Origin: PALSA-270 sp963770245 | Lineage (GTDB): Bacteria > Acidobacteriota > Terriglobia > Terriglobales > Acidobacteriaceae | Assembly (NCBI GenBank): GCA_963770245.1 | Contig: CAVYOX010000008.1 | Location: 62,001 to 126,000, forward strand | DNA length: 64,000 nucleotides | Reading direction: 5' to 3' | Shown here: piece by piece, positions 62,350 through 64,000 of the stretch | Layout of the letters: the number at the start of each line of letters is the position of its first letter | Numbering within the stretch: position 1 is the first letter of the stretch | Program-made: the position numbers and the translations under genes | The notes under the pieces: generated by a model | Told to the model about the DNA's origin: nothing | Seen by the model: only the letters and a program-made list of their open reading frames with translations | Database searches by the model: none

Positions 62350-63114
62350 ATGGCCCAACAAACAGCTGTAAGAGTCGATCCCCCCCCCGAGCTACAAACT
62401 GAGTCGCTCAGGTTGACCGGCTTCCTCGCTCCCCTCGAGTCCGTGGTAGAGCCGAGATGGTGGTCGGAGTTGGTCGGTGCTCAGCCAGAGATTAGAACTG
62501 CGAAGCCGGGCAGGGGAGAGTTGCAGGAAGCTGGGCCAGTTGGCGACCGCACGCTCACGTTGTCAGTACAACATGGTCGAGTGGATTGGTTTCTAACGCC
62601 ACGAGTGCAGCAAGGGATTCCGCGGGAAACGCCGTGGGTAGGGCCATTCCCGGACGCCGCGGAAGTGTTCTCAGGATTCATGGTTCGCTGGCTTACCGCT
62701 TGTCCCGCGTTGCTTCGCCTCGCCTTTGCTGCAATCGTGCACCAACCTGTGCGGGACAAGGTGGCTGGCTATCAGAGACTCGCAGAATACCTTCCAGCTC
62801 TTCGAGTTGACCCGCAACGGTCGGAGGACCTCCTCTACCAAATCAATCGTCCAAGGACTTCGACGATCGTCGATGGTCTCAGTATCAATAGGCTTTCCAG
62901 ATGGTCGGTAGCTCAATTTATGTGGTTCAGGCTAACTCCGGGCCCGGCGATCCAACAAGACCTCGCTCCTGGGACGGTGAGTTGCCGCATTGACCTGGAT
63001 ATCAGCACTGATGCCCAGAACAGCGTAGGCTTGCCTCGCGAAAGGCTCCCTGATCTTTTTGTAGAATTGAGAGATCTGGCTATAGAGCTGACGAGACAAG
63101 GGGACGTTCCGTGA
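62350..63114 (+). CDS. Conserved hypothetical protein, function unknown
   Basis: The 254-aa soluble protein begins MAQQTAVRVDPPPELQTESL and has LTGFLAPLESVVEPRWWSELVG, RVDWFLTPRV, INRLSRWSVAQFMWFRLTPG and a C-terminal SCRIDLDISTDAQN. There is no signal or membrane segment and no catalytic motif that I know. I vaguely recall similar proteins, but without a function. ATG 62350 has no good ribosome-binding site. It ends inside the convergent repeat-protein gene (35-nt overlap). The island context suggests an accessory or defence-related gene, but that is speculation. Confidence 0.6.
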   Translation: MAQQTAVRVDPPPELQTESLRLTGFLAPLESVVEPRWWSELVGAQPEIRTAKPGRGELQEAGPVGDRTLTLSVQHGRVDWFLTPRVQQGIPRETPWVGPFPDAAEVFSGFMVRWLTACPALLRLAFAAIVHQPVRDKVAGYQRLAEYLPALRVDPQRSEDLLYQINRPRTSTIVDGLSINRLSRWSVAQFMWFRLTPGPAIQQDLAPGTVSCRIDLDISTDAQNSVGLPRERLPDLFVELRDLAIELTRQGDVP

Positions 63115-64000
63115 CTGGAGCGCTATCTGGGCCGTCGTCCATGTAGACGACCGGAGAGGCCGTCGCGTGGCTGAACGAGCCGGTCAGCCACATTCCATTG
63201 CCTTCAAGGGAGCCCAAGGTCAGTGCTCCCGGCAGGCTGCTCGAGCCGATGCCTGTGCAGACGTTGGGAGCCATCATCGCATAGCCGCCAAACCCACCCA
63301 TCCAAATTCCACTGCCTTCAAGGGAGCCCGAGGTCAGTGCTCCCGGTAGGCTCTTCGAGCCGACGCCTATGCAGACATTGGGAGCCATTGTCGCGTAGCC
63401 TCCAAACCCACCCATCCAAATTCCACTGCCTTCAAGGGAGCCCGAGGTCAGTGCTCCCGGTAGGCTCTTCGAGCCGACGCCTATGCAGACATTGGGAGCC
63501 ATTGTCGCGTAGCCTCCAAACCCACTTACCGAGGCTTCATTGCCCTCAAAAACATTCCAGAACTGCTTCTGCTTCCCTTGCGCGGATGCCAATATGATAG
63601 TTTCCACTGGCGATAAGTTGTAAGGAACGTTGTTCCCAAGACGCCTCGGAGAAGCGGAGGACGAACCGATGTTGACGAAAAGTCGAGCATCGACAACAGA
63701 CCGAAAGATGATTTCCAATTCGCTGGCGGGGTCGCGACACTCAATAGGTCGAGGCTCACCTATTCTGACCTTATGAATGAGGATTTTCTGAAGGTGCCGC
63801 CACCAACGATCGGTAACCGGCGATAACTGCTTTTCATCGTAAGGAAGACGTCCGGTTCTAAGCCAGTTTTTTATTTTGCGATCGACAAGGCGAATAAATG
63901 CATAGTCTTGTCCGGCGATTGTTGCCAAGGTTTCCCCTGGCGACAAAAAGCGTGTGCCGACCCAGTGTGCCTCTTCGCTCCAGAGCGCGACACCCACTGG
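63080..64000 (-). CDS. Hypothetical protein with three 38-residue Gly-rich tandem repeats, probably cut by the window edge
   Basis: The frame is open to the right edge; a GTG at 63997 may be the start, but the gene may extend outside. The N-terminal half shows GETLATIAGQDYAFIRLVDRKIKNWL and DRWWRHLQKILIHKVRIGEPRPI. After EGNEASVSG come three 38-residue units of the pattern GGFGGYATMAPNVCIGVGSK then SLPGALTSGSLEGSGIWM. The units are 114 bp long; the two distal ones are almost identical in DNA, and the third (63187-63300) is diverged. No known domain is recognised. The C-terminal end overlaps the 62350 gene. Confidence 0.55.
   Translation of the reverse strand, partial: PVGVALWSEEAHWVGTRFLSPGETLATIAGQDYAFIRLVDRKIKNWLRTGRLPYDEKQLSPVTDRWWRHLQKILIHKVRIGEPRPIECRDPASELEIIFRSVVDARLFVNIGSSSASPRRLGNNVPYNLSPVETIILASAQGKQKQFWNVFEGNEASVSGFGGYATMAPNVCIGVGSKSLPGALTSGSLEGSGIWMGGFGGYATMAPNVCIGVGSKSLPGALTSGSLEGSGIWMGGFGGYAMMAPNVCTGIGSSSLPGALTLGSLEGNGMWLTGSFSHATASPVVYMDDGPDSAPVTERPLVSSAL
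63187..63528 (-). repeat. Three tandem 114-bp repeats inside the hypothetical gene
   Basis: Units are 63187-63300, 63301-63414 and 63415-63528. The second and third are identical over about 110 bp; the first differs at a number of positions. The period is a multiple of three, so the frame is kept. Confidence 0.85.

Noticed and set aside
63187..63528. CRISPR array
   Set aside because: The repeats are 114 bp, directly adjacent without spacers, and keep a reading frame.

Overview
The window is about 64 kb of GC-rich bacterial chromosome, probably from an Acidobacteriota (Terriglobia-like) genome. That placement is inference from three things. There are several short secreted protein families that I associate with this phylum (5635, 6245, 2333). 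The gene orders pyrR-pyrB-pyrC and dnaG-rpoD are present. The cell has a Gram-negative envelope (fabZ-lpxA-lpxI, TatA, a TonB-like protein, SurA-type foldase). Genes are closely packed, and stop-start overlaps mark operons. Both ends of the window cut genes.

Layout. 1-5.1 kb: end of a class I glutamine amidotransferase, ispD-ispF, a small secreted protein, a PIN-TRAM membrane protein and a quinone oxidoreductase. 5.1-7.1 kb: a candidate structured leader RNA and two secreted proteins. 7.1-11.2 kb (minus strand): cysM, a JAMM protease gene, a hydrolase gene broken by one amber codon, a cysO-like sulfur-carrier gene and moeZ. These are the parts of the protein-thiocarboxylate cysteine pathway known from Mycobacterium tuberculosis. 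12.3-21.6 kb: dnaG, rpoD, dnaB, lepA, a VOC protein and maf. 21.7-28.6 kb: tatA, an M20 peptidase, fabZ-lpxA-lpxI, a DinB protein, a Gfo/Idh oxidoreductase and a TonB-like protein. 28.6-38.4 kb: an M13 peptidase, a Tat-exported isomerase-like protein coupled to a membrane-anchored winged-helix protein, a GH8 glycosidase, miaA, and a NagZ-like GH3 with a lipoprotein. 38.5-42.3 kb: a zinc-ribbon membrane protein and pyrR-pyrB-pyrC. 42.3-53.4 kb: a HAD hydrolase, a glycine-zipper lipoprotein, a YhaM-like nuclease, a SurA-like foldase, three zinc-peptidase-like proteins and a SpoIIE-type phosphatase. 53.7-60.5 kb is a signalling block. It holds a lone receiver, fliA-flgM, a sigma-54 activator without a DNA-binding domain, a response regulator with a degenerate kinase, and a GGDEF protein.

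From about 60.7 kb the character changes. There is a broken MFS transporter tail, tRNA-Ser(GCT), a decayed IS110 transposase fragment and some 550 bp of apparent debris. Two unrecognised convergent genes follow, one of them with 114-bp tandem repeats. This looks like the edge of a genomic island inserted at the tRNA.

Points of most interest are the cysO-like gene whose Gly-Gly is followed by an encoded Cys and 27 more residues, next to its predicted protease; the nested-helix RNA at 5422-5529; the sigma-54 site and DNA-binding-domain-less activator beside fliA-flgM; many start codons 6-11 nt after a -10 box (leaderless-like); and two genes that can only be read from CTG.
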